A DNA stretch of 6,965 nucleotides, from contig JAGAZW010000146.1 of assembly GCA_017939855.1 (NCBI GenBank), positions 1 to 6,965 of the forward strand, given 5' to 3'. The notes under the pieces were generated by a model. The model ran no database searches. It was not told the DNA's origin and worked only from the letters and a program-made list of their open reading frames with translations. Below are positions 1 through 6,769 of the stretch, piece by piece (position 1 is the stretch's first letter; each line of letters opens with the position of its first letter). The translations under genes and the position numbers were made by a program. Source of the stretch: Clostridia bacterium (GTDB lineage: Bacteria; Bacillota; Clostridia; Oscillospirales; Acutalibacteraceae).

Positions 1-468
1 AAGATAATGCTTTCACGCACCCATCCGGGTCTTGTTAAGCGTTTATTCGAAACCGAAGTTCCCGAAATATTCGACGGCACTATCGAAATTAAGGCAGTTT
101 CCCGACAGGCAGGCTCGAGAACAAAAATTGCCGTCTGGTCTGCCAACTCCGAAATAGATGCTGTGGGCGCATGTATAGGACCGAGAGGTTCACGTGTTAA
201 TACAATAGTCGAAGAACTAAATGGAGAAAAAATCGATATTGTCAGATATAGCGAAGATCCTACAGCCTTTGTAAGTGAAGCTCTTTCTCCGGCAAAGGTG
301 GTTTCTGTGGAAATTATGAGTGAAGAACCCAAGGTTTGCAAAGCCAGTGTTCCTGAAGCTCAGCTTTCCCTTGCTATCGGTAATAAAGGTCAGAATGTCC
401 GTCTTGCCGCAAAGCTTACCGGTTGGAAAATAGATATACATCCCGAAAGCGGCTTTTTCGGGGAATAG
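1..468 (+). CDS. nusA: Transcription termination/antitermination factor NusA, C-terminal part (5' truncated)
   Basis: This is the end of NusA, which binds RNA polymerase and nascent RNA and modulates pausing, termination and antitermination. The frame is open from base 1, so the N-terminal polymerase-binding domain and most of the S1 domain lie outside the window. Counting from the Met at base 7, residues 1-45 carry the family block LSRTHPG, LFETEVPEI and AGSRTKIAV that joins S1 to the KH domains. KH1 has its GxxG loop at residues 58-61 (GPRG), followed by EELNGEKIDIV. KH2 has GNKG at 125-128, followed by QNVRLAAKLTGWKIDI. The protein stops about ten residues after KH2 (TAG at 466-468), so it lacks the extra acidic repeats seen in proteobacterial NusA, as is usual in Firmicutes. 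It heads the conserved nusA-infB gene cluster, with ylxR beginning 36 bases later. Identification is secure. Confidence 0.97.
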   Translation, partial: KIMLSRTHPGLVKRLFETEVPEIFDGTIEIKAVSRQAGSRTKIAVWSANSEIDAVGACIGPRGSRVNTIVEELNGEKIDIVRYSEDPTAFVSEALSPAKVVSVEIMSEEPKVCKASVPEAQLSLAIGNKGQNVRLAAKLTGWKIDIHPESGFFGE

Positions 469-490
469 CATTGTAAAGCAACGAAATGAA

Positions 491-496
491 AGGAAG
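491..496 (+). promoter_or_regulatory. Ribosome binding site of ylxR
   Basis: AGGAAG lies 8 bases before the TTG at 505. The nearby ATGs at 486 and 498 are in another frame, which stops at a TAG after a few codons. An in-frame TGA at 487-489 rules out any upstream extension of ylxR. This site therefore supports TTG 505 as the start. Confidence 0.65.
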
Positions 497-504
497 AATG
501 TCTT

Positions 505-777
505 TTGGCAACTAGAAAAACACCTATGAGAATGTGCGTAGGTTGCAGAGAAATGAAGCCTAAAGCAGAGCTTATAAGAATTGTTAAAACCCCGCAAGAA
601 ACAATTCTCTTTGATAATACGGGCAAACTTTCAGGTAGAGGGGCGTATATATGTAGAAACGCAGCCTGTCTTGAAAAGGCACAAAAGATAAAAGCCTTTG
701 ACAGAAGCTTCTCTATTAGTGTATCAAAGGAAGTTTACGAGAGCTTAAGAAAGGAACTTGAAAATATTGAAAAATAA
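505..777 (+). CDS. ylxR: YlxR family RNA-binding/regulatory protein
   Basis: This is a 90-residue member of the YlxR (DUF448) family, small basic proteins encoded between nusA and infB in many bacteria. Family members are nucleic-acid binding, and some are reported to affect transcription. Recognisable blocks are RKTPMRMCVGC at residues 4-14, REMKPKAELIRIV at 15-27 and the signature GRGAYIC at 44-50. The length is normal. It starts at TTG: the frame is closed upstream by TGA at 487-489, and the first in-frame ATG (526) would delete part of the conserved N-terminus and has no Shine-Dalgarno site. Four cysteines (C11, C14, C50, C55) form two pairs that could bind a metal; this is inferred from spacing only. 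The 3' end overlaps ylxQ by 20 bases. The family call is firm and the cellular role is not well defined. Confidence 0.93.
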   Translation: MATRKTPMRMCVGCREMKPKAELIRIVKTPQETILFDNTGKLSGRGAYICRNAACLEKAQKIKAFDRSFSISVSKEVYESLRKELENIEK

Positions 778-1093
778 GTTGCTTTCTCTTTTGGGCTTTG
801 CTACTAAAGCCGGTAAGCTTTCTTTTGGAGCCCAGGCTTCAAAGGCGGCACTATGTGCTAAAAAAGCTAAGCTGGTAGTTATCAGTTTTGAAATATCGGC
901 TAAAAGCCAAAAGGAAATAACCTTTTATGCAAACAAAGTGGGTGTTGAAACCTTGCTGCTTCAAGATATTGATATAATGACTCTTTCGGATGCTGTTGGC
1001 AGAAAGTGCGGCGTGTTATCTGTGAACGATAGCTCATTTGCCAATGCTATTAAGGCCGAAATGAAAATGGGAGGAAATGTGTATGACAAATAA
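758..1093 (+). CDS. ylxQ: L7Ae/L30e-family ribosomal-like protein YlxQ
   Basis: This protein of 111 residues belongs to the L7Ae/L30e/Gadd45 fold, whose members bind kink-turn or other structured RNA. YlxQ is its usual representative between ylxR and infB. Visible family features are LLGFATKAGKLSFG at residues 10-23 (the common LGLAxxAGKxxxG block), the strand AKLVVISFEIS at 37-47 and the C-terminal DAVGRKCGVLSVNDSSFA at 78-95. All possible early starts are TTG: 758, 767 or 779. An in-frame TAA at 746-748 closes the frame upstream, and no ATG or GTG is available near the N-terminus. TTG 758 sits very close to the purine-rich AAGAAAGGA at 747-755, so TTG 767, giving a protein three residues shorter, is also possible. 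It overlaps ylxR by 20 bases and infB by 11, which suggests coupled translation. The RNA target is unknown. Confidence 0.9.
   Translation: MKILKNKLLSLLGFATKAGKLSFGAQASKAALCAKKAKLVVISFEISAKSQKEITFYANKVGVETLLLQDIDIMTLSDAVGRKCGVLSVNDSSFANAIKAEMKMGGNVYDK
1069..1075 (+). promoter_or_regulatory. Ribosome binding site of infB
   Basis: GGGAGGA is a near-perfect Shine-Dalgarno sequence inside the end of ylxQ. It lies 7 bases from the ATG at 1083 but only 1 base from the in-frame ATG at 1077. It therefore favours 1083 as the true infB start. Confidence 0.75.
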
Positions 1094-3608
1094 ATATAAA
1101 GTAAGCGAGCTTGCGAAGGATTTCGGTATACCTTCGAAGGATATAACTGCAATTTTAAAAGATGCAATCGGGGAAGAAAAGAAATCCGGTGCTGCATTGA
1201 GTCCCGAAGAGATTGCTATTTGTTTCGATCTTTTAACCAAGAAAAATAGCGTGAAAAGCTTCGATGAATATTTCGCAACCGGTGCGTCGGTGCGAGAAGA
1301 GGCTGCCAAGAAAAGACAATCAGAGAAGGATAAAAAACTGGCAGAACAAATGGCGATATTAGAGCAGTTAAAGGCTGCTGCGGCTGCCGCCGAAGGCGCA
1401 AACAAGGATGAAAAGCCTGAGCCTAAAAAACAAGAAATCAAAAAGGAATCAAAGAAGGCTGAAGAGAAACAGATTGCAAAGCCTGAAAAGAAATCCGAGC
1501 CAAAAACCGATAAAAAGGAAGATACTAAAAAGACCGATAAGGCAAAAACTCCGGAATCTAAGAAGGCATATGACGGTCCGTTAGTTGCTCCTCCCAAGAA
1601 GGAAAAGAAGCCGGGTGAGGCACCCGTTAGAGGCCCTGCTCAGATGCGCCATATTGATACCCGTACTTCAAATGTTAATATAGAAAAATATAACGAAAAA
1701 TATGAAACGATTGCTCCTGCTAACACAATGCGTGATAACTTCACCAGAAAGCAGAAAATCAAGCAGAAATCTCAGGACTATCGCCGTCCTCAGAATGCCA
1801 AGCGTGAAACAGAGGCAGATAAGCTCCGCAGAATGCAGCTTGAGCGCATAAAGAAGACCCCGATAACAGTAACTGTAGGTGAGGAAATAACTGTCGGCGA
1901 GCTTGCAGCTGCCCTTAAAAAGACTGCGGCTGAGGTTATTAAGACCTTAATGAAGCTGGGTATGATTGCAACGGTTAATCAGGTAATCGATTATGATACT
2001 GCTGAAATTGTTGTAACCGAAATGGGTGCAAAGATTCAAAAGGCAGTAGTTGTAACTATTGAAGAAAAAATTATGGACGTTACCGAGGATACAGCCGAAA
2101 GCCTTAAACCGAGAAGTCCGGTTGTTGTTGTAATGGGTCACGTTGACCACGGCAAAACTTCAATTTTGGATGCTATTCGTAACACTGCAGTTACCGATAC
2201 GGAAGCTGGTGGTATTACTCAGCATATCGGTGCTTACAGGGTAAACCATAACGGTCAGGATATAACATTCCTTGACACTCCCGGTCACGCAGCTTTTACC
2301 GCTATGCGTCAGCGAGGTGCTATGGCTACCGATATTGCTATCCTTGTTGTTGCTGCAGACGACGGTATTATGCCGCAGACTATCGAGGCAATAAATCACG
2401 CTAAAGCGGCAAATGTTCAAATAATTGTTGCTATTAACAAAATGGATAAACCCGAAGCTAATCCTGATCGCATCTTGCAGCAGCTTACTGAACACACCCT
2501 AGTTCCTGAGCAGTGGGGCGGCGATATTATTTGTGTTCCCGTTTCCGCTAAAACTCATATGGGTATTGACAGCCTTTTGGAAAACGTATTGTTGGTTGCA
2601 GAAATGATGGAGCTCAAGGCAAACCCAGACCGTAAGGCAAAGGGTGTTGTAATTGAGGCACGTCTTGATAAAGGAAGAGGCCCGGTTGCCAGTCTTCTGG
2701 TTCAAAACGGCACCTTGCGTTCGGGCGATATTATCGTTGCGGGAACTGCTGTTGGCAGGGTAAGAACTATGTTGGACGAAAAGGGCAGAGAGTTAAAAAT
2801 AGCAGGTCCTTCTGTACCTGTTGAGATTACCGGCCTTGCCGAAACACCTTCAGCCGGCGAAGGCTTTGACGCCGTTTCTGATGAAAGACTCGCTCGTGAG
2901 CTTGTAGAACAGCGCAAAGAAAAAATAAAGAACGACATTTTCAATGCAAAACAAAAAGTTACTCTTGATAACCTGTTCTCTCAGCTTTCCGAGGGTGACC
3001 TTAAGGATCTTAATGTAATTGTCAAAGCAGATGTTCAGGGCAGTGTTGAGGCGGTAAAGGATAGCCTTGTTAAGCTTTCAAACGAAGAAGTAAGGGTCAA
3101 CGTTATTCACGGGGGAGTAGGCGCTGTAAATGAATCAGACGTTATGCTCGCTCAAACCTCGGGCGCAATCATAGTAGGCTTTAATGTACGTCCCGACGCT
3201 GTTGCTAAGGAAACTGCCGAAAAAGACGGTGTAGATATTCGTATGTACCGTATCATATATGACTGTATAGAAGAAATTGAAGCTGCGATGAAGGGAATGT
3301 TGGCTCCTAAGTTCAGGGAAACTATTCTCGGAACGGTTGAGGTTAGGGACACTTATAGAATTTCAAATGTCGGAACTATAGCCGGTTCTTATATCACAAG
3401 CGGCAAGGTTACAAGGGCTTGTAAAATACGTGTTGTTCGTGATGGCATAGTTATCGCCGAAGACGCTATTGCTTCTCTTCGTCGTTTCAAGGACGATGTT
3501 AAGGAAGTCGCTCAGGGCTACGAATGTGGTATAGGTCTTGAAAAATTTGCCGATATAAAGGAAGGCGATGTATTTGAAGCCTTCATAATGGAGGAATACA
3601 CAGACTAA
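1083..3608 (+). CDS. infB: Translation initiation factor IF-2
   Basis: IF-2 is the GTPase that brings fMet-tRNA to the 30S subunit and promotes 50S joining. The product is 841 residues from ATG 1083; ATG 1077 would add two residues but is badly spaced from the ribosome binding site. An N-terminal IF2N helical domain (about 3-55, NKYKVSELAKDFG) is followed by a Lys/Glu/Ala-rich linker of about 200 residues, expected to be disordered or coiled. A second IF2N-like domain (about 258-320) precedes the GTPase. The GTPase motifs are intact: G1 GHVDHGKT 352-359, switch I GGIT 376-379, G3 DTPG 398-401, G4 NKMD 452-455 and G5 SAK 488-490. Domain II, domain III (ADVQGSVEA near 650) and the C-terminal fMet-tRNA-binding beta-barrel (about 745-838) complete the protein. 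Length and order are typical of the family. Its stop codon overlaps the rbfA start. Identification is certain. Confidence 0.98.
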   Translation: MTNKYKVSELAKDFGIPSKDITAILKDAIGEEKKSGAALSPEEIAICFDLLTKKNSVKSFDEYFATGASVREEAAKKRQSEKDKKLAEQMAILEQLKAAAAAAEGANKDEKPEPKKQEIKKESKKAEEKQIAKPEKKSEPKTDKKEDTKKTDKAKTPESKKAYDGPLVAPPKKEKKPGEAPVRGPAQMRHIDTRTSNVNIEKYNEKYETIAPANTMRDNFTRKQKIKQKSQDYRRPQNAKRETEADKLRRMQLERIKKTPITVTVGEEITVGELAAALKKTAAEVIKTLMKLGMIATVNQVIDYDTAEIVVTEMGAKIQKAVVVTIEEKIMDVTEDTAESLKPRSPVVVVMGHVDHGKTSILDAIRNTAVTDTEAGGITQHIGAYRVNHNGQDITFLDTPGHAAFTAMRQRGAMATDIAILVVAADDGIMPQTIEAINHAKAANVQIIVAINKMDKPEANPDRILQQLTEHTLVPEQWGGDIICVPVSAKTHMGIDSLLENVLLVAEMMELKANPDRKAKGVVIEARLDKGRGPVASLLVQNGTLRSGDIIVAGTAVGRVRTMLDEKGRELKIAGPSVPVEITGLAETPSAGEGFDAVSDERLARELVEQRKEKIKNDIFNAKQKVTLDNLFSQLSEGDLKDLNVIVKADVQGSVEAVKDSLVKLSNEEVRVNVIHGGVGAVNESDVMLAQTSGAIIVGFNVRPDAVAKETAEKDGVDIRMYRIIYDCIEEIEAAMKGMLAPKFRETILGTVEVRDTYRISNVGTIAGSYITSGKVTRACKIRVVRDGIVIAEDAIASLRRFKDDVKEVAQGYECGIGLEKFADIKEGDVFEAFIMEEYTD
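3590..3595 (+). promoter_or_regulatory. Ribosome binding site of rbfA
   Basis: GGAGGA lies within the last codons of infB, 12 bases before the rbfA ATG at 3608. That is longer than ideal. The TAATG stop/start overlap at 3606-3610 suggests that terminating infB ribosomes also supply initiation. Confidence 0.5.
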
Positions 3609-3955
3609 TGGCTGGATTTAAAATAAATCGTGTGACTTCGGATATTCGCCTGGCACTTTCTGAGCTTTTAAGAGAGATAAAGGATCCGAGAGTGAGTAAA
3701 ATGCTAAGCATTATAAAGCTTGATGTTTCGGGTGATATGTCTTATGCTACAGTTTATGTGAGCGCTATTGAAGGTGTGGAGACTACTAAAGAGTCGGTTA
3801 AGATACTAAACAAAAATGTTTCGGCTTTTTTAAGAGGAGAACTTGGTCGTCGCCTTTCCTTAAGAAAGGTGCCGCAGCTACGATTTGTTGCAGACAACTC
3901 TATTGAAAAGAGTGCTCATATTTCAACGATTATTGATTCTTTTAATGAAAATTAA
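3608..3955 (+). CDS. rbfA: 30S ribosome-binding factor RbfA
   Basis: RbfA is a small KH-fold protein that binds the pre-30S subunit and helps mature the 5' helix region of 16S rRNA; it is needed especially in the cold. The 115-residue product has the normal length and carries family landmarks. The N-terminal helix ends in EIKDPRVSKML (residues 23-33). The strands LDVSGDMSYATVYVS (38-52) follow, then the helix with LRGELGRRLSLRKVPQLRF (75-93) and the closing block DNSIEKSAHISTII (96-109). The ATG shares its A with the infB stop TAA, so the two are very likely translationally coupled. No ylxP gene separates infB from rbfA, unlike in Bacillus subtilis. A 46-base gap follows, the longest inside the operon. 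Confidence 0.96.
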   Translation: MAGFKINRVTSDIRLALSELLREIKDPRVSKMLSIIKLDVSGDMSYATVYVSAIEGVETTKESVKILNKNVSAFLRGELGRRLSLRKVPQLRFVADNSIEKSAHISTIIDSFNEN

Positions 3956-3966
3956 TCTCATTAAAA
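3940..3966 (+). repeat. 9-bp inverted repeat spanning the rbfA stop codon
   Basis: TTTTAATGA (3940-3948) and TCATTAAAA (3958-3966) are exact reverse complements separated by 9 bases that contain the rbfA TAA. As RNA it would be a weak, almost wholly A-U stem with one G-C pair. It is not followed by a T-run on the + strand, so it does not look like an intrinsic terminator. It may be chance in AT-rich sequence, or a minor mRNA-processing or stability element. Confidence 0.35.
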
Positions 3967-3983
3967 AGAAGATATAATGTCGG

Positions 3984-3990
3984 AAGGAAG
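3984..3990 (+). promoter_or_regulatory. Ribosome binding site of the NrnA-like gene
   Basis: AAGGAAG lies 11 bases before the ATG at 4002. It is a moderate Shine-Dalgarno site with slightly long spacing, giving this gene its own initiation signal after the 46-base rbfA gap. Confidence 0.55.
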
Positions 3991-4001
3991 TATTATAACA
4001 G

Positions 4002-5003
4002 ATGGAAAATACAAATATCGGTTGTCGTGAGCTTACTTTGCGCAAAACGTCACGTTATCTTAAAAAGCACGATAATTATGTTATAATTACCCACGCTTCT
4101 CCCGATGGGGATACTTTAGGTGCGGCCTATGCTTTATATTACGGACTTAAAGAAATAGGTAAGGTTGCAGAGGTAATATGTCCTGATCTGATTCCTAAAA
4201 AATACGACTATTTTGTTCATGAAACCGATCACGTTCAAAAAGATATTGCTACAATAATAGCGGTTGATGTTGCAGATGCTAAACTTTTAGGCTCACTTGA
4301 GGAGCTTTTTGGGGATAAGGTAGAGCTTAATATTGACCATCATATTTCAAACACAAGATTTTCAAAAAATCTTTGTCTTGATTCTCAGGCGTCTGCTACC
4401 TGCGAGATAATATTTGAGCTTTTGAATATTATGAAGGTCAATATCAACAGCCTTACCGCACGTGCGCTTTATACGGGTATTGCCACCGATACAGGTTGTT
4501 TTAAGTTTTCTAATGTTACAGATAAAACGCACGCTATAGTGTCGCATCTTTATGAGTATGAAATCGGTGCCGCTGAGATAAACAGAATAATGTTTGATAC
4601 TAAATCAAAAAAGCTGTTGGAGCTGGAAAGATTGGTACTGGAAACCGCTGAATATCATTTCAATGATCGTTGTATGGTTTTAGCGGTAACTTCTGAAATG
4701 CAGGAAAAAACGGGTTGTTCAGGACCCGATTTAGAGGGCATAGCGTTTATTTCAAGGAGTGTTGAAGGCGTACTTGCGGGAGTGACACTAAAACAAATTG
4801 ATGATAACGCCTATAAGGTTTCACTAAGAACATATCCACCGCTTGATGCGAGTGCTATATGCAAAACTTTAGGCGGCGGCGGTCACTTTGGTGCAGCAGG
4901 AGCAATTGTTTATGGCAGTCTGCAGGAGGCTAAACTTAAAGTTTTAGATGCTGTAAAGGCATATATGGAGGAAAATGATGCAGGGGCTTATACTAATAAA
5001 TAA
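4002..5003 (+). CDS. nrnA: DHH/DHHA1 phosphoesterase, NrnA-like oligoribonuclease / pAp phosphatase
   Basis: This 333-residue protein has the architecture of bifunctional NrnA: an N-terminal DHH domain and a C-terminal DHHA1 substrate-binding domain. Such cytoplasmic enzymes use two Mn ions to degrade short RNA oligomers to mononucleotides and, in many members, to dephosphorylate 3'-phosphoadenosine 5'-phosphate; some act on cyclic-dinucleotide products. The metal ligands are visible: HASPDGD at residues 31-37 (H31, D35, D37), VDVAD with D89, the DHH triad at 112-114 and GIATDTGCF at 159-167 (D163). The DHHA1 motif GGGGH is at 291-295, preceded by YKVSLRT. The length is typical (about 310-340). 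There is no RecJ-type OB domain, no CBS domain and no membrane segment, which argues against RecJ and GdpP. It lies between rbfA and truB, as is common in Clostridia. The DHH/DHHA1 family is certain; the exact substrate is inferred. Confidence 0.88.
   Translation: MENTNIGCRELTLRKTSRYLKKHDNYVIITHASPDGDTLGAAYALYYGLKEIGKVAEVICPDLIPKKYDYFVHETDHVQKDIATIIAVDVADAKLLGSLEELFGDKVELNIDHHISNTRFSKNLCLDSQASATCEIIFELLNIMKVNINSLTARALYTGIATDTGCFKFSNVTDKTHAIVSHLYEYEIGAAEINRIMFDTKSKKLLELERLVLETAEYHFNDRCMVLAVTSEMQEKTGCSGPDLEGIAFISRSVEGVLAGVTLKQIDDNAYKVSLRTYPPLDASAICKTLGGGGHFGAAGAIVYGSLQEAKLKVLDAVKAYMEENDAGAYTNK
4967..4971 (+). promoter_or_regulatory. Ribosome binding site of truB
   Basis: GGAGG lies inside the end of the NrnA-like gene. 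Two tandem ATG codons follow, at 4975 (spacing 3) and 4978 (spacing 6); the spacing favours 4978. Confidence 0.65.
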
Positions 5004-5868
5004 ACCCTCCGGAATAACCTCATTCGGTGCAGTTTCTCGTATAAAAAGGGCGGCGGCGGAAAAGAGGGTCGGTCATACAGGCACCCTGGATCCTATGGCA
5101 ACGGGTGTATTGCCGATATTTCTGGGTAGAGCGACCTGCCTGTCATCCTATCTTTTAGATGGAGATAAAACCTATATTGCTACAATAAAGCTGGGTGTTA
5201 CAACAGACAGCTGTGATATAACCGGCAATATTTTATCCCAATGCGATGTAACGGTTTCAAAGGGCGAAGTTTCTAAGGTTTTAGAAAATTTTATAGGTGA
5301 AATTCGTCAGACCCCTCCTATGTTTAGCGCCTTAAAAAAGGATGGAGTACGTCTTTATGAATTAGCCCGAAAGGGGATAGAGGTTGAAATACCGGAAAGA
5401 ACGGTGAAAATCCATTCTATAAGCTTGTTGTCAGATTTGAACGAGCAAAACGAGTTGGTTATCGAAACCACCGTTTCAAAGGGCACATATATACGTTCGC
5501 TTTGCAGGGATATAGGGATATCTCTGGGAGTAGGAGCTACGCTCACCTCGCTTTGTCGCACCGCTGTTTCGGGTTTCAAAATAGAGGACTGTGTTTCTTT
5601 GGATACTATAACGGATGAAAATGTATGTGACTATATTTTGAGCGAAGAAACTGCCGTTTCGCACCTAAGGGAAATAACTGTTACAGAAAATCAGGCAAGA
5701 CGCTTTTCAAACGGTGGACAGCTTTCTTATGAAAGGCTGAAAATATGTGATTTTATAGAAAACGAACTTTTCAGGGTGAAATTTAAAGATCTTTTTTTAG
5801 GACTCGGATTTGCCGATAATGAACGCAAACAGTTAGGCATTAAATGTATCATTAACCAGTATAAGTGA
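4978..5868 (+). CDS. truB: tRNA pseudouridine(55) synthase TruB
   Basis: TruB isomerises U55 in the T-loop of elongator tRNAs to pseudouridine and also acts as a tRNA folding chaperone. The 296-residue product opens with the family hallmark GLILINKPSGITS (residues 3-15). The catalytic block VGHTGTLDPMATGVLP follows at 31-46, with D38 as the nucleophilic aspartate and H33 the conserved histidine. Other motifs are the Tyr-containing KTYIATIKLG (64-73), TPPMFSALKKDGVRLYELARKG (112-133) and SKGTYIRSLCRDIG (167-180). A divergent C-terminal domain of about 65 residues corresponds to the small RNA-binding domain of bacterial TruB. The start could also be ATG 4975, one codon upstream, but the ribosome binding site spacing favours 4978. 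The 26-base overlap with the preceding gene implies coupled translation. ribF starts 12 bases after its TGA. Identification is secure. Confidence 0.96.
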   Translation: MQGLILINKPSGITSFGAVSRIKRAAAEKRVGHTGTLDPMATGVLPIFLGRATCLSSYLLDGDKTYIATIKLGVTTDSCDITGNILSQCDVTVSKGEVSKVLENFIGEIRQTPPMFSALKKDGVRLYELARKGIEVEIPERTVKIHSISLLSDLNEQNELVIETTVSKGTYIRSLCRDIGISLGVGATLTSLCRTAVSGFKIEDCVSLDTITDENVCDYILSEETAVSHLREITVTENQARRFSNGGQLSYERLKICDFIENELFRVKFKDLFLGLGFADNERKQLGIKCIINQYK

Positions 5869-5880
5869 AAGAGGTAGAAT

Positions 5881-6717
5881 ATGCAAAACGCAGTAATTTT
5901 AGGCTCGTTTGACGGTGTTCATTTAGGGCATAAAGCTGTTATAGAAGCGGCAAAAGGCTATAATTGTATAGCAGTGATCTTCTCGCTACCTCCTAAAATT
6001 GTGTCGGGTGATGCAGTAGGACTTTTGATGTCTTTAGAGGAAAAAATGCAGCACCTTAAAAACTGCGGAGTAAATGAAATATATGTATTGGAATTTAAAG
6101 ATATAAAGGATATGAGCCCACAAGATTTTTTGAGCTTTCTTAAAGTGAGCTTTTGCCCTAAACGCATGGTTTGCGGCTTTAACTATCGCTTTGGGAAAGG
6201 TGCCTTGGGCGATATAAATCTCATACGAGAATTTTCAAAAGAAAACGACATAGAATTTTTAGTTGTCGACTGCGTGGAAAGAGAGGGTATCCCGGTTTCC
6301 TCCAGTGTTATCAGAAGCCTTATAAAACAGGGCGATATAAGCTTGGCAAACCGTCTTTTAGACCATGACTTTGGATTTGAGGCAAAGGTAATATCGGGTG
6401 ACAAACGAGGAAGAACTATCGGATTTCCTACAATTAATCAGCGTTTTCCAAAAGAGTTAGTTAAACCGAGATTTGGTGTGTATATTTCGGAAGTGTTTAT
6501 AGACGGCAAAAAATATAAGGCGATAACCAATCTGGGCATACGCCCCACATATAAAACAGACGGAATATTTTGTGAAACACACATACCACAATTTTCCGCT
6601 GAAATTTACGGTAAGCAAGTAAGGATAAATTTAAAGCGATTTTTGCGTGATGAACGCAAATTCGACTCTCTTGATAGGCTGAAAGATGCGATATATGAAG
6701 ACGTCTTAAAATTATAG
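5881..6717 (+). CDS. ribF: Bifunctional riboflavin kinase / FMN adenylyltransferase (FAD synthetase) RibF
   Basis: RibF converts riboflavin to FMN and then to FAD with two ATP-dependent domains. The N-terminal nucleotidyltransferase has GSFDGVHLGH (residues 8-17), GFNYRFGKGALGD (99-111) and VSSSVIR (139-145, equivalent to the usual ISSTxIR). The C-terminal flavokinase has SGDKRGRTIGFPTIN (172-186, with the PTxN nucleotide/metal motif), FGVY (198-201), NLGIRPTY (217-224) and the probable catalytic Glu 232 in CETHI. It ends in the usual LRDERKFDSLDRL. At 278 residues it is shorter than the common 300-315. It begins almost directly at the first motif, and an in-frame TAG at 5875-5877 prevents extension, so the short N-terminus is real unless there is a sequencing error. 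The usual TFDPHP block reads IFSLPP (33-38). AGAGGT at 5870-5875 is its ribosome binding site. It is the last gene of the cluster; rpsO does not follow. Confidence 0.95.
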   Translation: MQNAVILGSFDGVHLGHKAVIEAAKGYNCIAVIFSLPPKIVSGDAVGLLMSLEEKMQHLKNCGVNEIYVLEFKDIKDMSPQDFLSFLKVSFCPKRMVCGFNYRFGKGALGDINLIREFSKENDIEFLVVDCVEREGIPVSSSVIRSLIKQGDISLANRLLDHDFGFEAKVISGDKRGRTIGFPTINQRFPKELVKPRFGVYISEVFIDGKKYKAITNLGIRPTYKTDGIFCETHIPQFSAEIYGKQVRINLKRFLRDERKFDSLDRLKDAIYEDVLKL

Positions 6718-6769
6718 GGCATATTTACCGACTTTTTTCAAAAAATACAAAATGTTAATATTTGCAAGG

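Noticed and set aside
486..515. Short frame starting at ATG 486, as a leader peptide between nusA and ylxR
   Set aside because: It encodes only nine residues, has no ribosome binding site of its own and runs through the ylxR ribosome binding site. No regulatory codons or hairpin accompany it.
1121..1144. Near-repeat CGAAGGAT in the first codons of infB
   Set aside because: It is explained by coding for the conserved IF2N residues and shows no further copies.
1034..1597. Long minus-strand open frame opposite the start of infB, giving a Ser/Phe/Leu-rich protein
   Set aside because: It is the antisense of the Lys/Glu/Ala-rich IF-2 linker, and its composition follows from those codons. It matches no family I recognise and lies opposite an unquestionable gene.
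1629..1646. AGAGG followed by the in-frame ATG at 1644, as an internal start for a short IF-2 isoform
   Set aside because: Short IF-2 forms exist in some bacteria, but the site is weak and the spacing (10 bases) marginal. Sequence alone cannot support it.
3973..3978. TATAAT just before the NrnA-like gene, as an internal promoter -10
   Set aside because: There is no acceptable -35 hexamer 16-18 bases upstream and no extended -10 TGn. In AT-rich sequence such a match is expected by chance.
6733..6745. T6-C-A6 tract as an intrinsic terminator for ribF
   Set aside because: No GC-containing stem precedes the T-run, and the tract itself cannot form a hairpin with a one-base loop.
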